Part shown: positions 11,970 to 24,792 of the stretch, piece after piece
Layout of the letters: every line of letters starts with the position of its first letter
Position numbering within the stretch: the first letter of the stretch is position 1
DNA from: Loxodes magnus
Taxonomy: Eukaryota; Ciliophora; Karyorelictea; Loxodida; Loxodidae
Assembly (NCBI GenBank): GCA_946699065.1
Contig: CAMPDV010000359.1
Span: 62,001-126,000 of the forward strand
Reading direction: 5' to 3'
Length of the DNA: 64,000 nucleotides
Position numbers and translations under genes: made by a program
The notes under the pieces: generated by a model
Databases searched by the model: none
Told to the model about the DNA's origin: nothing
Seen by the model: only the letters and a program-made list of their open reading frames with translations

Positions 11970-13960
11970 TAAATAAGATTAGATTTAAGTAATAACTAAA
12001 TAGTATGATATAACTAGCTTTGGAAATAGATAATAAAAGCAAAGTTTAATATTAATTTAACATTATAACTACTAATTTAATAATTGTCTAGCTAATTTCT
12101 AAAATTAGTACTTACATTGATATTAGTTTCTATGAACTTATGCTTATAAGATAGTAAATAGTTATAAGTTAAGTTTTATAGATTCTAATAAAGAGAATAA
12201 TGAAATGGATTATTGAATATACTTGCATTTATATTAAGTGTATAGTTGATGCAATATATATTAAATTCTTAGAGTTATATTATATACATTTGTCTAATTT
12301 ACTAATTACTCTAATTACTTCTAAACCTAATTCTATCATTATATAAAGCAGATATCTGAACTATTTAGATATTATTAGTCATTATATGCAATGCTGCTTA
12401 TATTTACCCATAATTCATGCTAAGCCTTTTATACTTTTAGTTCTCTAACTTCTTATTTCCCAATTTATTGAGTAATACTCAATTTAGAAGATAAAGGCTC
12501 ATTATTCCTAAAGAATGTTGCTTTTTGAATTCTATTACAATTTCAGTTTAGCAAGTTAGATAAATCTCAAAGCTTAATATTTATTTCTTTTGACAGAGAA
12601 TATTAAAACTTTAGCTTCTTTAATAGCTTTGATTAAGATATCTAGCTTTGAAATAAACTAATAGAATAATAAATTTAGTTATACTTTAGAATAGCTCTTG
12701 GCTATATCTATTTTTGCATTCTGAAATAGTAATATTCAAGTTATCTCTAAGTAAATAATTAGCTAACGCGCATCTATTTATAATGCTAAAGGCAGTTTAA
12801 TATAAATAGTTCTTATTAAAGCTTATACTTTCTTTCAACCTCTACTAAGGTATTTAATAGAGATATCATGTTTTGTTTAATTTTGACAAACTTAGCTTTA
12901 TTTTTAATGTTATAACTTAGATCTAAATAACCAAAAGCTCTTTAATTACCCAGTATAAACATAGCAATGGATTATACCTTATATTACTCTTATAAAGAAA
13001 GGAAGCTTAACTACAATAAGCGTATTAATTTATAGCTATAATTGGTAATTATTTAAAATAAAGTATTAACTTATTATCTCTTATTAAGCACTATTAGCTA
13101 TTAAGGGATAACTAGGTACTTAGATTAAGCTAACTATCTTTACCTGTTTGAATAGCTTTCTTTATCCTAATTTAACTAATTTAATTAAATAGTTTAATAG
13201 AGATTTAAAGTTAAGTGCTTGCTTTAGAGTTAATTATCATTATTCTATATATACATTGCTTATAGATATAGATAAGCTTTACTAAATATGCTTGATTACT
13301 AAAGTAGATTATGTATTAGTCTTAGCTTTAATATGCTTAGATGCTGAATAAGCTACAGTTAATAGTAGATTCTTATGAAATAGAGAATTTAATCATTTAA
13401 GTGTTTAGAGTCTTCTTAATTATACTAAGCAGTTAAATGCTTCTACTATATAAATACCTTTAACTTCCTTTTAAATAATAATTACTTGGCTACATAAACA
13501 GAAATAAATTAACTTAAAGAAGCATAGTTTATAGTAGTTAGTATACTAATGCTTAGCCTTAGTGATTGGTAATTTAACTTAGATAGAAAACATTAGAAGT
13601 TAAGATGAAAAGAGTTAAAGAGAGCAAGTATCAAATATAATATAAAGCTAGTGAGTATTAAACTAATTTTATAGTATAAAGTAATTTAAAATTCTTGTCA
13701 GACTTAGTTATTTTTACTACTTCACTTGCATTTTCCTAGTCATTTCTACTATATATTTCTAAATCTAGTTATATCTTTAATTATATCCTCTAAGTACTTT
13801 AATCTTTATTAATAGTACCTAAAGCTTCTTGTTCTTAGAAGAGTTTAAGATAAAACAATGAATTATTAAAGAGAGTTAATAATAGTTTAAGGGTATGGAG
13901 GGTATTACCCTCTAGTAAAGATTGTTATATAAAGTTATGAAATAATAGCTTAATTATAAA
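11970..13960. other. AT-rich, TGA-poor stretch, no gene assigned
   Basis: About 2 kb rich in AGCT and TAAG words. Several frames are open at once in the altered code because TGA is scarce, so open length is not evidence here. One plus frame from about 12541 to 13600 has few TGAs and some hydrophobic blocks but no motif that I recognise. It is left uncalled. Confidence 0.45.
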
Positions 13961-13971
13961 TCAACATTAAA

Positions 13972-15901
13972 ATGGAGGAAACCAAATAGATATCTGTAGA
14001 AGATATATGAGAATTGCTTAAAAATAATGGAGCTAGTAGAGATCCTACTGCTCCTATAAGATTATGGAGTTATAAAGAGCTTTTTCCTTGTCGAGAAGAT
14101 TTAAATTGTTTGAAATTTATTGAAGAAAACTCATGAGGAAAAACTTATAAAATATAAATTGAAGGAGTAGATTATGCTCTCAGAATATTCTAGTAAATAT
14201 GGCTAATTGACTAGCAAGAATTAATAGATAACTTTTATAATGAATGTAAGTCACTTTTGCTAATAAATCACAAAAGAGTTCTAAGAATTAAAGGCGTAGC
14301 TATAGATACTTCAGATGAATATAACTATATTTTTTGTCATTTTACGAATTATTACTAAAGAGGAACCTTATATTGAATTATCCAAAATCAAACTTTGTTC
14401 AGTTAATTTAAAGAAAACCCATAAGCCAGATTTATAAAAAAGATAACATTGCTTGGTTAGATTGCCTAAGGAGTTATGGCTATTCACAAAGAAGGTTTAA
14501 TTCATTTAGACATTAAGTCACTAAATATTTTAATGGATGAAAATGACTCTCCTATAATAGCAGATTTTGTTATCAGTACTTAGCAATAAAGCTCTATAAC
14601 TTCAAAAATCAGAGGTACAATTTAATGGATGGCGCCTGAATTACTTAATTAAAGCGTTTATATTTAAAGTGATATTTGGTCATTAGCTTGTGTCGCTATC
14701 GAAATTTTTAACGAAACAATGCCTTGACCAAATTAAACATCTTTCAGATAAATTCGTTAACTAGTATTTGAGCAAAAATTGCATCCATAATTTTCAGCTG
14801 AAATATAGAAAGAGGAAATGCTTGCAGATCTTTTAACTAAATCATTTAGTTATAATTATTAAGAAAGACCTAGCATTTAAGAATTCAGATATAAGCTAAA
14901 GCAAATTAAGTAAAAACTAGCTACCAATTTAGATAAATAATCCAAATGTCAAAGTTTAAGTTCAATGAATTGCCATATCTCATAATAGTCCTTTTACTCT
15001 AATAGTTTTTCATTTAATAGTTCATTTGACGGTAAAATGAATCAAAATGTTTTCTTCTTAAAGGATGCTAATACACGCTTAATTAAAACTGGAATCTCGT
15101 TTTAAGAATAAAAAATTCAAAAAAGTTAAATTAGAATGGATGAAGAAAGTTCTGTTTATTATACTTAGGATCTTATTTTCCTTGCAGGAGGAAAAAATAA
15201 ACGGAGCCTTTTCTAAAAGCTTTTAGGTAATTGAGAGAGAATCTTTTTAAGTATTGATTACAGTAGAAATGATATTTCCTAGAAGTGGTCCTGGATTAGT
15301 TTAAAGAATAGTAAATAACAATAGATATATCTATATTATTTCAGGAAATTTATCTAGTTAATAAGATCAGTAAAAGTGCGAATACTTTGATTTCAATTTA
15401 CAACAATTTTTTTAACTTGAAAATATAGAGTTCTAAGGAAAAAATTAAGGTTGCATATTAGTAGATTAAGACATAGTAATGCTAGGAGGAATCGATAAAG
15501 ATTACTAAAGACTGGGATAAGTTTAAGTATATAATACTAATTTAAACGTTTGGGAAAAAGCTAAGATCTGTTTGCCCTAAAGCTCATCAATCAGTATAAT
15601 AAAAGATTAAGAACAAGGAATAGTTTACGTATTTGGTGAGTTTCTCGATGGTGTTTACTAGTTGAAGTGAGAAAGAAATAATCCATAATTGATTAAAATA
15701 TCAAATAAGCCTTATCCAGGATAACCTTGCTACTAAAGTCCTATTATTGATAGAAATTAAATATACGTATTTGATAGAGAAAAAATATATATCTATGATG
15801 CATAAAAAGATTAATGGAGTTCAATTTTATTTGAATAGTCAAAATAATCTATACAGGAGCAATTGGGAGAACCGGAAAAATAATCCTTTTAGTTTAAATG
15901 A
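13972..15901 (+). CDS. Protein kinase-like domain fused to Kelch repeats (likely pseudokinase)
   Basis: ATG at 13972; one 34-nt intron (15311-15344, GTAAAT...TTCAG) joins two exons to 1896 nt, 631 residues, ending at TGA 15899-15901. Residues 45-300 form a TKL/RAF-like kinase fold. HLDIKSLNIL holds Asp180, Lys182 and Asn185; Asp198 is in ADFV; GTIQWMAPELL is the activation-segment end; SDIWSLACV follows. Three anomalies: the glycine loop is poor, the ATP-anchoring Lys is Arg71 (YALRIF), and DFG reads DFV. Activity is therefore doubtful. Residues 400-610 carry Kelch blades (DIVMLGGIDKDY, QIYVFDREKIYIYDAQKDQW). TGA is read as Trp at conserved positions. Reading through the stop would extend the frame to TGA 16025-16027, overlapping the next ATG by 8 nt. 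I prefer the first TGA. Confidence 0.75.
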
Positions 15902-16019
15902 GAAAACCTAAATATTATTAAATTATAATCATATTTAAGTGCTTAGATTAATAATTATATAAATAGTATGCTAAAGTTAAATATTATAGATTTACATCAA
16001 TTCTCTATACTTTGCTTCT

Positions 16020-19000
16020 ATGTTTGATGAAGTTATTCAATATTTGACTTCCTTTTTAACATACATCGCTTTTATAGTAGTTTTATTTACTTATTGAATA
16101 GATAAAGCCTTGCTATTTAAGCATTATAAAAAACCTCCCAAAATCTCTCATAGGATTTAAGGTAGAATATTAAATTTACTTAACCTACTTGTTATCATCC
16201 ATGTAGTCTTTACCATATTCATTTATGGCTTCTCAGATGTATTTCCTCAGAAATATGAAACTAGTGTTTCTAGCTATGCCAATTATTTCTATTGGTATAA
16301 TTTAAAATCAGCTTAGAAAACAAGGATATTATAAAGCGAAGAAACATTAATCTGTTCAGATTCATATAGCTTGGAATACTTGAAAGATGAGAGTTTAAGT
16401 TGCAACTCGCAATGTAACACATAGCAATGCATGTGGTAAAATTGGAATTGCTGCTATGAAAAATCAGGAAAAAAGTGTAACAAGGAAAAAATGTAAAATT
16501 CTGAATGTGATACTGATTGCTTAATATAAGAATGCAATTATGATAATGGAAATTGCTGCCTTTGAAGCTCAAATTGCACAGTTGAGAAGTGAGGAAATGG
16601 AATTTGTGATAGTGAATGTAAAATTTCAATTTGCTAATTTGATTATGGAGATTGCTGCAAAGATTGTGATGTACTTTAATTTGGTAATGATATATGTGAT
16701 ATCAAATGTAACGTTGAAGAATGTCTATATGATTGAGGTGATTGTGCTACTTGTGATTCAAAATAATTATGCTAAGTACGAAAACTTGAATATCAAAACT
16801 GTAATTGGGAATGCTACAATTCCGAATGCCAATATGATTTAAATTCTCCAGAGTGCTTGGAATTACGTGAAAATAGTTGTAATAACTTGGATCCAAATAC
16901 ATAAGAATTATTGTAAGATTCATAAAAAGTATGCTAATACTAATTTCTGGGAGATGGAAAATGCTAATAATAATGTTTAACTAAAAGTTGTATGTTCGAC
17001 ATATATGATTGCTGCAATTTAAACTTAACGAAATGTGACTATACTTAAATAAATAATGGTATATGCGAGCCAGAGTGTAACATTCCAGAATGCTATTACG
17101 ATTAATTTGATTGCTAATTTAGTTAGAACTGTCCATGCTCGTAAGAAGAACTTGGCAATGGATTTTGCAAACTTTCTTGCAATACCACCCTTTGCAGTTA
17201 TGACTGAGGAGATTGCATTCTTGCAAATATCTAATTTTGCAGCGATGGTTTGCTATATAATGATGAATGTGATCAAGAATGCAACTAAGAGCAATTTGAT
17301 TATGATAATTATCATTGCATATGCTATACAGACTAAGAAAATAGTCTTTTATGCAATAAGCTAAATGATATAAACAATGGTGAATGTGATTTATAATGTT
17401 ACAATAGCATGTGTGACTTTGATGGAGTAGACTGCTTAAATAATTAGAAATGTTACTGTCCAGAATCTATGCTGAATAATAAGAAATGCGATATATAATG
17501 TAACGTTCTATCCTGTAATTATGATAACGGAGAATGTGATTGTGGAAGTTTAGGATGCAACTTAATGTAAAAAGGTAATGGAGTATGTGAAGAAATATGT
17601 AATACAGAAGAATGTAATTATGATGGAGGCGATTGCGAATAGCAACATAATCCTGAAGACTACTGTAGTGTAGATTGTCAATGAAAAAATATAGGAGATG
17701 GTGTGTGTTCCTAAGTTTGCTTCAACAAAGATTGCAATTGAGATGGCTCTGATTGTTATTGTGATATGAATAAGCTATGCTTCATTAAACAACTCGGAGA
17801 TGGTTGATGCGACTTACAATGCAATATAGAGGAATGCTAATTTGATAAAGATGATTGCAAAGAATATTTATCAAATAAAGCTTAAAGAGAATTAGAGGAT
17901 GAAATTTAATGTAGCTGGGGATGCACTTAAGATATGCTCAATAATAATGTATGCGACTAAGAATGTTTCACTTACTTATGTGGATGAGATTAAAATGCTT
18001 GCTATAATGAATTTTGGAATAATATTTGTTTTAGAAGATAGCTTTAAAATGGATGGTGTGATGCTCTTTGTAACAATCCTTAAAACAATTTTGACTAGGG
18101 AGATTGTGAGTAATATAATAAGTATATTTAAATGAACTCCACACATTGTTAACCTTAATGCAAATGAGATGAAATAGGAGACGGCGATTGTCAATGAGAA
18201 TGCTTTCACATTTTTTGTGGATTTGACGATGGAGATTGCTAAAATTAAGCATGCGACAAAGAAGAAAAGTGCTTAGGAAAAGAAATAAGAAATGGTATAT
18301 GCAACCAATAATGCTTTAATAGCAAATGTTTTAATGATCTTCTAGATTGTTAAGAGACTAGCTAAACAATAGCATAATCTAATGATTAGTATTGCAACAA
18401 AGATTGTAATTGTAATTGAAATTAGATTGGTAATTGGAAATGTGAATAAAAGTGCAATAACATACAATGCAGTTTTGATAATAAAGATTGTTTGACTTGC
18501 GATTTAAAATAGGAATGTTTTCTTTACTATATTAATGATAGTAATTGCGATGATTAATGTAATGTTGAAGAATGTTTAAATGATTTGAGAGATTGTTCAC
18601 CTGATGGAGATATAGGAAATAAAAAATAAATAAGTCTTCAAGAAGAATAATGCTAAATACTTGGATGTAAATTACATTGGCTTGGAGATTCTGTATGTGG
18701 TGAAGCATGTAATAATGAGATATGTCTCTATGATAGATCAGATTGTAGTACATATCCTGATAGTTGTCCTTAGAATTTTTTTTATGATAAAATGTGTGAT
18801 GTGAAATGCAATATACCGGAGTGCAGATGAGAAAATCAAGATTGTAAATTAAATCCTAGTTAATTCAATGAATAAGCATGTAAGAAAAATAAATGTGACT
18901 TAAATAATTTGGAAAATTTGATCTGTGACTAAGAATGTGATATTATAGAATGTGACTACGATAAAAGTGCATGTAAGCTTTTTAAACTATATGAAAACTC

Positions 19001-19594
19001 AACCTAATACTATCAAGACGTTTACCGATGTTCTAAAAGTTCAATATAAGAAAAAATAAATAGTCCGTCTGGATATTTTAACATTGCAGTTATATTATTG
19101 GTAATTTTAATGTAAATAAGCTTTATTTTTTATAAGCAATGTTTAAGAAAATAAAAGGCTTCAGTTAATCCTAACTGCGAGTAATTAGCTTTTAAAAATA
19201 GTAATTTTTTATTTTAGAAGTCCATATTATAAGGAAAGGGGAGAACATTTCATATGATCTGTACTAAGATTCCAAGTATTCTAAAATATTATAAGAACTT
19301 TTCCCAAGTGAAGAAAAATAAGTTGGTTTCTAGATGCATTAGGATACAATAATATCTTAAAGAAAGGAATTATAAATAGTCAAGGAAAAGTTATAAAGCG
19401 AAATAGAAGTTTCTGATATTACTCAGGAAAATATCATCAAATTTAAACTAAATTAAGTATCTTTTGATCAAGAAATGCAATTAGAGTTTCTTGACAAAAA
19501 ACATAATAATATAAGTTAGAAAAAAGAATAGTATACAAATTCAAGTGCAAGAAGAGAAAATCAAGATTTTGTAGAAGTGATCGATATAGAATGA
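16020..19594 (+). CDS. Large membrane protein with many LNR/Notch-type Cys repeats
   Basis: ATG at 16020; exon 1 to 19200, a 17-nt intron at 19201-19217, exon 2 to TGA 19592-19594. Total 3558 nt, 1185 residues, open throughout only if TAA/TAG are Gln and TGA is Trp. Two membrane segments lie near residues 12-27 and 50-69, separated by a basic loop (FKHYKKPPK). Roughly 950 residues of Cys-rich repeats follow, for example GNGVCEEICNTEECNYDGGD and GDGVCSQVCFNKDCNWDGSD. This is the Lin12/Notch-repeat pattern: Gly-Asp-Gly-x-Cys, then Asp-Gly-Gly-Asp-Cys. A third membrane segment (about 1022-1038) precedes a charged cytoplasmic tail of some 150 residues. It is probably a surface receptor or calcium-binding coat protein (inference). 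Minus-strand frames here are shadows. Confidence 0.8.
19201..19217 (+). other. 17-nt intron in the LNR gene
   Basis: The sequence is GTAATTTTTTATTTTAG. Removing it joins LAFKN to KVHIIRKGENISYDLYQ and lets the tail reach TGA 19594 in one frame. Without removal the cytoplasmic tail degenerates into low-complexity sequence. It sets the likely minimum intron size for this genome. Confidence 0.7.
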
Positions 19595-19640
19595 TAAACC
19601 ATTTAAACTCTATTATTAGATTTAAAATTTCTTTAAATAA

Positions 19641-19948
19641 TTGAAAAGATGGTGGAAGCTGATATTAGCCTTCGGCCTTCTTTACTATGCTTTCTTCTTT
19701 TATGGTTAGGAACAAATTCCTTTCCTCTCGCTGAGAAAGTTCCTGGTCAAAGTCATTTTCTGAAGGGAACGCTGTCTTTGATATTATCCACTCTTGATAG
19801 TGGCTTGAAGTCTAACTGCTCATAGCGATGGAGCTCCCTAACAGCTTTGTCTAGAACACAACATGATATCCCCGTTATTCCTTAAAAAGAGAGTGTCGGG
19901 TAGTGTAATCGGAAAGGAGTTTCCGGTCCCAAAAACTCTTTTAGTTGA
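19641..19948 (-). repeat. R290 repeat, copy A
   Basis: One of three copies of a roughly 290-bp element (others 21689-21985, opposite orientation, and 25281-25580). Read in this strand it begins near TTTTTGGGACCGGAAACTCC. It contains a short frame starting MSSQTSSHYQE, with FPSENDFDQELSQREERNLF in the middle, and ends near AAGATGGTGGAAGC. Imperfect direct repeats of about 17 bp (AAAATTTCTTTAAAT and AAAATTCTTTATAT) flank it, consistent with transposition. Confidence 0.65.
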
Positions 19949-20148
19949 AATTAATTAAAATTCTTTATATTATTATTAAATTCCTATAATTAAGTTATTT
20001 TGATTAAATTATATAGTGTTTGACTTTCAGCTTTATATAATGATTTTTTATGATTTAACTCCCTTTCTGAAACTTTTTTATCTTAATTTTTGCTTTACTT
20101 TAACTTTAATTATTTGTCATCTTGCTTCTCTTATTCTTTAAACTTTTT

Positions 20149-23100
20149 TCATTTAAAAAATTAATATTTTAAGTTTTTTTAATTCTCACATTACTGATGG
20201 ATTTATTTTTCACTTAATTTATCCTTAAAATAAAATTATTTATTAATTTTTTGTTTTTTGTCTGCTCATGCTTTTATCTTAAGACTAATATCTTCTAATA
20301 TTTATTTATTCTTTTTTGTTTCTTAATTTACTAACGGTTGATTATATTATAGCATTTCTTTCAAATTGTTTTTATGCTTTATTAATTTCATTTTTTATAG
20401 ATTAATGTTTGTGATTAGATTTTATATTATTTATTGAATCTAAAAATTTTGTTCAATTATAATTTATATATGATATGAGCATTCAAAGAAGTGTTAAAAT
20501 TTTTCTTATTACTTACAAATACATAATATTTAAATTTTAATCAATGTTTCTTTTTGAGAGATTAGTTCTAAAAAATATTATTTTGCTTTAAGTCTATAAA
20601 TTAGCTTTTATTCCTTTATTAATTTCTTGTTTGTTTTTATGTATGTTATTTTATAAACTTAAGTCTCATTTTTATACTATTTATTTAATATTTTTACTGC
20701 TTATATATTTTTAATTATTTTTATTGTTTCCTTGAAAAATTTTGTTTGCATTTGTTTATATTTTTTAGTAAAATTTTTGTGTTAAAGTCTTTAATTTATT
20801 TGCTATTTATTTCATATTATTTTACAATTTTTTTTTATTTCGAGTTCTATTTTTAACAGTATTTGAATAATTACTATAATTTTGTATCTTGCCTACTTTT
20901 TCTTTTACTTTATCATTTTTTAATTATTCTTATAACTTCTTGTAGAATTTTAAAATCAATATGCTGTTGTGTTTTCAAAATTTATTTCAGTTAAAATTTA
21001 TATATTATTTTTCTTTAAATGTGCTTGTATATTTTTAAAGCGTTTTCTTATTCTCTATTAAACTTAATTTAATTTTTTCATTTTTTATTCTAACTTAAAT
21101 ACCATATGGGATTTATTCCAAGCAGTATTCTAATTTTTTTATTAAAAATAATCTGAATAAGTTATTAAATTTAATTAGTTGTGTTTATTTATAGTTTTTA
21201 AAGAATTGATGATTAGAATTAAAATACAGATTATTAACATTTCTTAAAGAGTTTCTCAACCTGAATCTTTTCTTCATTAAATTAATTATTTTGATATCCT
21301 ATGTATTTATTTTGTTATTTTTATTAAATTTTTTACTTGCAGAAAAAGCTCAATCTCTTTTTCCGTTGTGCTTATTCTTGAGTATTTATATAAACTTGTA
21401 TTTCTCCGTTTTAAATTTAAGTCTTATTAAGTTAAAAATTTCTCAGCTTTTTTAATAAAGTTTGCATATTCAGGCTTTTCTCTATTAATATTAAGTCATT
21501 TACTCAAGCAAGTTTAGCATAATCTATTTTTTTATTTTATGGCTGGATTTTATATTTATCTAAATATCTTAATACTATATTATAGTATATTTTCGTTGAT
21601 AATGGTTCATTTGAGTTGTCTTGTAAACTCTATTTACTTATTGAATTTTTCTTGTTATTTCTTCATCCAGATAAATTAATTAATTTTAACTAAAACAGTT
21701 TTTGGGACTGGAAACTCCTTTCCGATTGCACGACCCGACGCTCTCTTTTTAAGGAATAACAGGGATATCACGTTGTATTCTAGATATAGCTGCTAGGGAG
21801 CACCATCGCTATGAGCAGTTAGACTTCAAGCCCCTACTAAGAGTGGATAATCTCAAATACAGTGTTCCCTTCAGAAAATGACTTTGACCAGGAATTTTCT
21901 CAGCGAGAGGAAAAGAACTTGTTCCTAGCCATAAAATCAGAAAGTGTAGCCAAGAAGATCAATCTCAGCTTCTACCATCTTTTTTAATTATTCCAGTTAA
22001 TTATATTTTTACCTTTTAATATGTATCTTTTATTGTATTAATTATATTCTTATTATATTTTATGAAAATGTTTGTCTTTTTATTTGGTCAAATAAAATTC
22101 ACGATTTATTGTATTTAATATTTTTTCAATATTAATTAGCGTGGGTATAAATTTCCTTTTCCTCATTTTTCTTTTCATTTTATAGTTTCTGTTATATCTT
22201 TTAGTATGCATATTATTAGCATTACATCTTTTTATAAATCCTTTTTGATCCTTATTTAATAACCTTTCTTTTATATTTTTTGATATATTTGGTTAGTTTT
22301 TAATTTATCAAAAAGCTTTTTAATTACATTTATGAGTGCAATGTGTCGATAATTTTTCAGCTTTATGTTTTTCTTTTATGAGTATCATTATTATTTTAAT
22401 TTTATTTATCTTTGTAGATAATTTTTATTACTTCTAGCAATTTTAATAAAAATTTAATTAGTATTTAACATAGCTCGTGAGATGTATTTTTATTAGTTCA
22501 TTAAAAGATGAATTAAATCCTTTGTCTTTATTGTTAGGTAAAAATCTTATTAATTTCAAGCTTATTAAAATAATTTATTTCTTATATTTATAGATTCTAT
22601 ATTTATTTTTTCTCAGCATCTATTAGTATTGCTTTTAAGATTGCTCAACTTTTTGCTTATTTTTAATTTCCACTATTTTGATGTAGATATATGAATTAGA
22701 TTTACAATTAAATCTTATTATTCACTAAATTTGTTCATCTATTAATCAATTAAAGAATTCATATGTTCCTCTATATTATTCTTTATAGGCTTACTTTCAA
22801 ATATCTTATTTTAAATATTTTAAATTTTCATTTAATTAGATAATTTATTATTTAATTTAAATTTATGTTATAAATAAAAAATTATCTATTGCTATTCCTA
22901 TTTTTCCTTATACTTAAAATCTGAACCTTTTATGCTGATCTTTTTTAAATTAATGATTATATAATCATTATTTATCTTGTTATGTTAACTTAACCATACA
23001 AGTTTTCTTTCTTCATTTATATCTATTAATTCAAAAATTCTCACGAAATGTTATAGCAGTTCATCTACGTATTTTATATCTTATTATTTATTTAAATGAG

Positions 23101-24780
23101 CATTAAAATCTCTGCATATAACTATTTTACCATTCTTAAGCTAATTAACTATAATTCTAGTTCTTAATAGATATTATATATTAGTTTCTTTGAGTAATTA
23201 CTGGTTGGTATATAGATATTTATTATGATTAATACATTTATTATGAATGCTTATATTATATTTAAATTATGTTCTATTTGGACTTCTTCTACTTGTTTTA
23301 ATTTATAAAAAGCAAATTAGTCTTTTGTTTTTTCTGTTTCTTATAAAAATATTATTTGAATTTTTTATTTAATATTGCATATATTTTAGTTGTTTTAGTT
23401 TCTTTGAAGCAATAAGATATTCAGATTGTTTTCTAATATTAGATATTATATTTCTTATTTTTATTAAAATATCCTCAATGTATATTTATAGATCCTTTCT
23501 GTATATTTTTTGCTATTCTTCTAATTACTATGATCTAATTTCCTTTTAATTTTTCAATTCTTGTAATAATTAATGAAAATCTTTTTGTTTATTAAATTTC
23601 TGATATATACATTTATTTATATTATTTGTATTTAACTAAATTATGCTTGTTATGATTTTATAATTTTTTCTGATTCTCTTAGTTTTAATTTATGCTTTAT
23701 TAAAGATATGACGAATTTGCTTGCTTTCAGAGATAGTTTTGAAATCAACTTGTTCCACCTTTTAGTTCTCTTGGCTTAATTTCAATTTGGTTTTTCAAAG
23801 AATTTAATTTAATTTTAATAAATATTATTTTTGTTTAATACATTTTTTTCATTTAAACTAACTTTTTATTCTAGGTGCTCTTTTTTATATTTGCTAATCT
23901 ATGTTTAAGTCAATAAATTATTATTTTTTAATTGCTATGTTAGACAAATATTTTTAATTATTTATTAATAGTGATTTTTTAACATCTTTATTATTATTTT
24001 AATTTTCTGCTTATATGTTATTTTAGGCATATCTTTATATATGTGTAAGATTTAATGAAATACCATGATATTAATTACATTTAGTTTTATTTTATTTTTT
24101 CTTTTTTAAATTTTATATTTAAATATTTTTAATAGCTTTAGTTTTCTTTTTATTATTTAATCAATACTATTAGCACTTTTATCCAAATTTTGCTTATATT
24201 CTCTATTCTTTTGGTTATTTTCTTTAGATATTATTTTAATTTCTTTTAATTAGTGAAGAAATAAATTGTTTTTAATAATATATTTATCAATTTAAGTTAT
24301 TATATTTATTTTTTCTTAATAAATTATTTCTTATTTTTGAAAATAGTAAAGTGAGTTGCATTAATTCAAAATATAATTTTCCTCTTATAATTTGCTTATA
24401 TTTCTTTGAAGGTAAATAATTAAACTTATCTAATCTTCTACTAACTAATTTTTCTATTAATTTCAAGATTTCTGTTTGTATATTCTTTAATAATAAATTT
24501 GATATCTACCTCTTTATCTTCCAATTATTTTAAATACTTTTATTAATTTTCAATAATTTATTCTTATTATACTTTCCCTCTTTATTTGTTATCTTCTGTT
24601 TTTTTATTTTAAACACTTAATTAATTAATTTTAATAAGCACATGTTATAGATTATCTTATATTAGTAATTAGTATTTCATATTATTCTTTTCTATTTCTT
24701 AACTAATTTTAGAATTTAGATTTCTTACTCTAAGTTTCATTATAACCTATTTATTGTGTTATCTTTCTTTTCCTTGCTTT
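20149..24780 (-). mobile_element. LINE (APE endonuclease plus reverse transcriptase), frameshifted and split
   Basis: The minus strand encodes a non-LTR retrotransposon ORF2 in the altered code. AP endonuclease motifs: QIIFLQETEK (about 23358-23325, catalytic Glu), INIYIPTSNYSKK, and CRDFNAHL (about 23115-23095). Reverse transcriptase: NYRHIALINVIKKLFDKL (about 22354) and LAWVNDLILIEK (about 21505). The latter is the YADD-type active-site loop with the first Asp replaced by Asn. The C-terminal Cys-His finger is CICKQQEKFQHFFEC (about 20520-20478), and the end is TGA 20149-20151. Frame changes separate the motifs. The R290 repeat (21689-21985) is inserted inside the reverse transcriptase. The element is dead. 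The 5' limit is uncertain, because the plus-strand ORF at 24793 abuts it. Confidence 0.7.
21689..21985 (+). repeat. R290 repeat, copy B, inserted in LINE reverse transcriptase
   Basis: Inverted relative to copies A and C. It starts AACTAAAACAGTTTTTGGGA and ends near CTTCTACCATC. The internal short frame starts MSSQTSSPYQE and keeps FPSENDFDQEFSQREEKNLF. It lies between the fingers and palm motifs of the LINE at 20149-24780, so it is younger than that LINE copy. Confidence 0.65.
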
Positions 24781-24792
24781 ATAATTTATAAA

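Noticed and set aside
12541-13600. Long plus-strand frame with few TGA codons
   Set aside because: Other frames over the same DNA are equally open and no domain or composition shift supports coding.
16270-18753. Several standard-code frames on both strands over the LNR gene
   Set aside because: They are shadows of the Cys-rich repeat gene read in the altered code.
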